Source: Chloroflexota bacterium (GTDB lineage: Bacteria > Chloroflexota > Limnocylindria > Limnocylindrales > CSP1-4). Taken from it: a DNA stretch of 22,714 nucleotides. The notes under the pieces are model-generated. The model saw only the letters and a list, made by a program, of their open reading frames with translations. It was not told the origin of the DNA and did no database searches. The stretch is from contig JAKAMV010000046.1 in the NCBI GenBank assembly GCA_021812735.1, forward strand, positions 1-22,714. The letters run 5' to 3'. This document shows, one piece after another, positions 22,101 through 22,714 of this stretch; positions within the stretch are counted from its first letter, which is position 1; each line of letters begins with the position of its first letter. Both the position numbers and the translations under genes were made by a program.

Positions 22101-22714
22101 TGCTGGGCGGGATCGTGACCGGCATGCGCACGGTGATCACCAAGGCCAAGTCCACGATGGCCGTGGTCACGGTCGAGGACCTCCAGGGGACCATCGAGGT
22201 GGTGGTGTTCCCCAAGGCGTACGAGCAGACGGCGGGCGTCTGGCGCGACGGCGCGATCCTGCTCGTCGCGGGCCGCGTCGACCACCGCGGGGAGGAGGCG
22301 TCGCTGCTGGCCGACTCCGTGTGGGACTGGGACCAGGTCGCCGAGGCCGGGCCGGACGTCTTCGCCAAGGAGGTCGGCTCGCTCGACAAGCGGAGCCGGC
22401 GCGGGCCCGGGGGCCCGAACGGCGGCCAGAATGGCGGTGGCTTCAACCCCAGCGGCGGTGGAAACGGCGGGTCGGCGCGCCGCGACACGGCGGCGGCGGA
22501 CCCTGGAGCGGTGTCGCCGGTTCGCTCCCGGGTGCCCGTGTCCACGACCCGGGCCGCGGCCGCGGCGGAGCCCGCGTCGCCCGTCACGCCGGGCCCGGCT
22601 GCGGCCCCGGCGCCGAACTCGCTTCCGCGCGTCGCCCCGGCCGAGCCCGTCCCGACCTACCAGGAGCCGCCGGACCTCGCGGGCGCCGCGGGCGCCGACG
22701 AGCCCGACGAGCCG
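19160..22714 (+). CDS. dnaE: DNA polymerase III alpha subunit, 3' end outside window
   Basis: The first 1185 codons of the replicative polymerase catalytic subunit. The PHP domain keeps the full set of likely metal ligands: HLHTHSE (10-16), Asp45-His46, Glu71, His92, Cys142, Asp210 and His212, so it may proofread. The palm has PDIDIDF with Asp402/Asp404 and FDFLGL with Asp554, the catalytic triad of the C family. The fingers motif reads CRGSAPGSIVTYTLGIT. An OB fold follows at about 978-1055. From about 1078 to the window end the chain is Gly/Asn, then Ala/Pro-rich, and probably disordered, with no stop codon; a C-terminal domain may follow outside. GTG 19160 begins right at the PHP domain; earlier in-frame starts are not supported. 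Confidence 0.97.
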   Translation, partial: MSIAPNDFVHLHTHSEFSLLDGLGRITDLVETSVKQGFDSLAVTDHGALYGSVAFYQAATKAGIKPIIGVETYVARRGMRDKEAKADRDPFHLVLLATDLEGYQNLCRLITDAHVEGYYYKPRIDHEHLARYSRGLVGLSACLGGEIPRALEAEDWDLARKLAGEYRDILGKDRFYLELQDHGIPDQARLNQQLLKLAPEMGLPLVVTNDLHYVHRDQAEAHDVLLCVGTGSNLDTPNRMRFESDNFYLKSAAEMLSLFPDQREAYLNTRRVAEMVDLHLPLGELRIPHFPVPDGETIETWLRKECQRGLERRYGTVTPEIQARLDYELGIIIQMGYAGYFLIVADFVSYARSQGIATSCRGSAPGSIVTYTLGITPVDPLHYGLPFERFLNPDRVTMPDIDIDFEDERRGEVINYVSRKYGQDHVAQIITFGTMLARAAIRDVGRVMGMGYGDVDKIAKAVPNQLGIKLADALEMSPPLKEMHDGDPQIAKLIGFAQQLEGVARNASTHAAGVVISREPLTELMPLQKATNSDALMTQYEMHGIEALGLLKFDFLGLSNLTILRRAVELIRDHRGVEVDLDAIPLDDSKTFDLLASGETTGVFQLESAGMRRYIRELRPTTVYDLAAMVALYRPGPMDNIPTYIRRKQGQETVEYLHPLLEPFLARTFGVFVYQEDIMAAAVALGGFSGPEADTLGFAIRKKKSSVLRSMKDMFVERAAERGVSADTIDAVFKAFEPFERYGFNKAHATTYGLVAYQTAYLKANYTVEYMTSVLSTFRDNADKVAAAIAECRRLGIDVRPPDVHRSNLGFMVEGDAIRFGLLAVKNVGEGAIASMIESREADGAFRSLTDLCSRVDVRLANRKVLESLIRVGALNAFGHPAQLLLGLDDALAAGQAAQRDRVSGQTSLFDMGGDDGTVLERPLPVTPEAPVRERLRWEKELMGLYLSDHPMGEVADRVGQFVTAYSGDLRDESLDGQRVVLGGIVTGMRTVITKAKSTMAVVTVEDLQGTIEVVVFPKAYEQTAGVWRDGAILLVAGRVDHRGEEASLLADSVWDWDQVAEAGPDVFAKEVGSLDKRSRRGPGGPNGGQNGGGFNPSGGGNGGSARRDTAAADPGAVSPVRSRVPVSTTRAAAAAEPASPVTPGPAAAPAPNSLPRVAPAEPVPTYQEPPDLAGAAGADEPDEP

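Noticed and set aside
18947..22285. A 1112-codon open frame antisense to dnaE
   Set aside because: Its product is His/Asp/Val/Arg-rich without any recognisable domain, as expected for the complement of a high-GC gene; the sense strand encodes an intact DnaE.

Overview
The window is a high-GC (roughly 70% by eye) bacterial chromosome segment with tightly packed genes, frequent GTG/TTG starts and short gaps. The gene content (a DnaE with a CRGSAPGS-type fingers motif and an intact PHP domain, a MtrAB/LpqB-like signalling block, a minimal zincin, a non-phosphotransferase nucleoside uptake locus) suits a Chloroflexota lineage (Limnocylindria-like) or possibly an actinobacterium-like phylum. This placement is inference; no rRNA or other phylogenetic marker except dnaE is present.

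Layout. (1) 1-846: a lone XRE-type HTH gene (+) with a possible nuclease-fold C-terminal domain. (2) 1055-2459: a nucleoside phosphorylase and a YccU-like CoA-binding protein, both on minus. (3) 2617-9923: a six-gene plus-strand operon: BMP-family nucleoside-binding lipoprotein, tandem-NBD ABC ATPase, two permeases and two nucleoside hydrolases, with 4-base start/stop overlaps or abutting genes from the ATPase onward. With the adjacent phosphorylase this forms a complete nucleoside scavenging unit: capture, import, then hydrolytic or phosphorolytic cleavage to base plus ribose or ribose-1-phosphate. (4) 9999-13644, minus strand, transcribed right to left: minimal zincin metallopeptidase, OmpR-type response regulator, HAMP histidine kinase and a GerMN/Gmad2 lipoprotein. 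Gene order and domains resemble the actinobacterial mtrA-mtrB-lpqB operon. (5) 13645-14116: a non-coding gap full of short direct repeats and small palindromes. (6) 14117-18847, minus strand: threonine synthase, phosphoglucomutase/phosphomannomutase and a type II NADH dehydrogenase-like flavoprotein. (7) 18848-19159: a divergent intergenic region with three copies of one 14-bp near-palindrome spaced 42 and 105 bp apart, i.e. on the same helical face. (8) 19160-22714: dnaE (+), running off the window end inside a long disordered segment.

No RNA genes, insertion sequences, CRISPR arrays or phage genes were seen. The least ordinary signals are the three phased operator-like sites between thrC and dnaE, the repeat-packed gap at 13.75-14.1 kb, the MtrAB-LpqB-like block with a Gmad2 domain where LpqB has a propeller, the HTH protein with a D...ExE(x)nK pattern, and several genes whose -10-like hexamer lies 6-9 nt before the start codon without a Shine-Dalgarno sequence (probable leaderless mRNAs).
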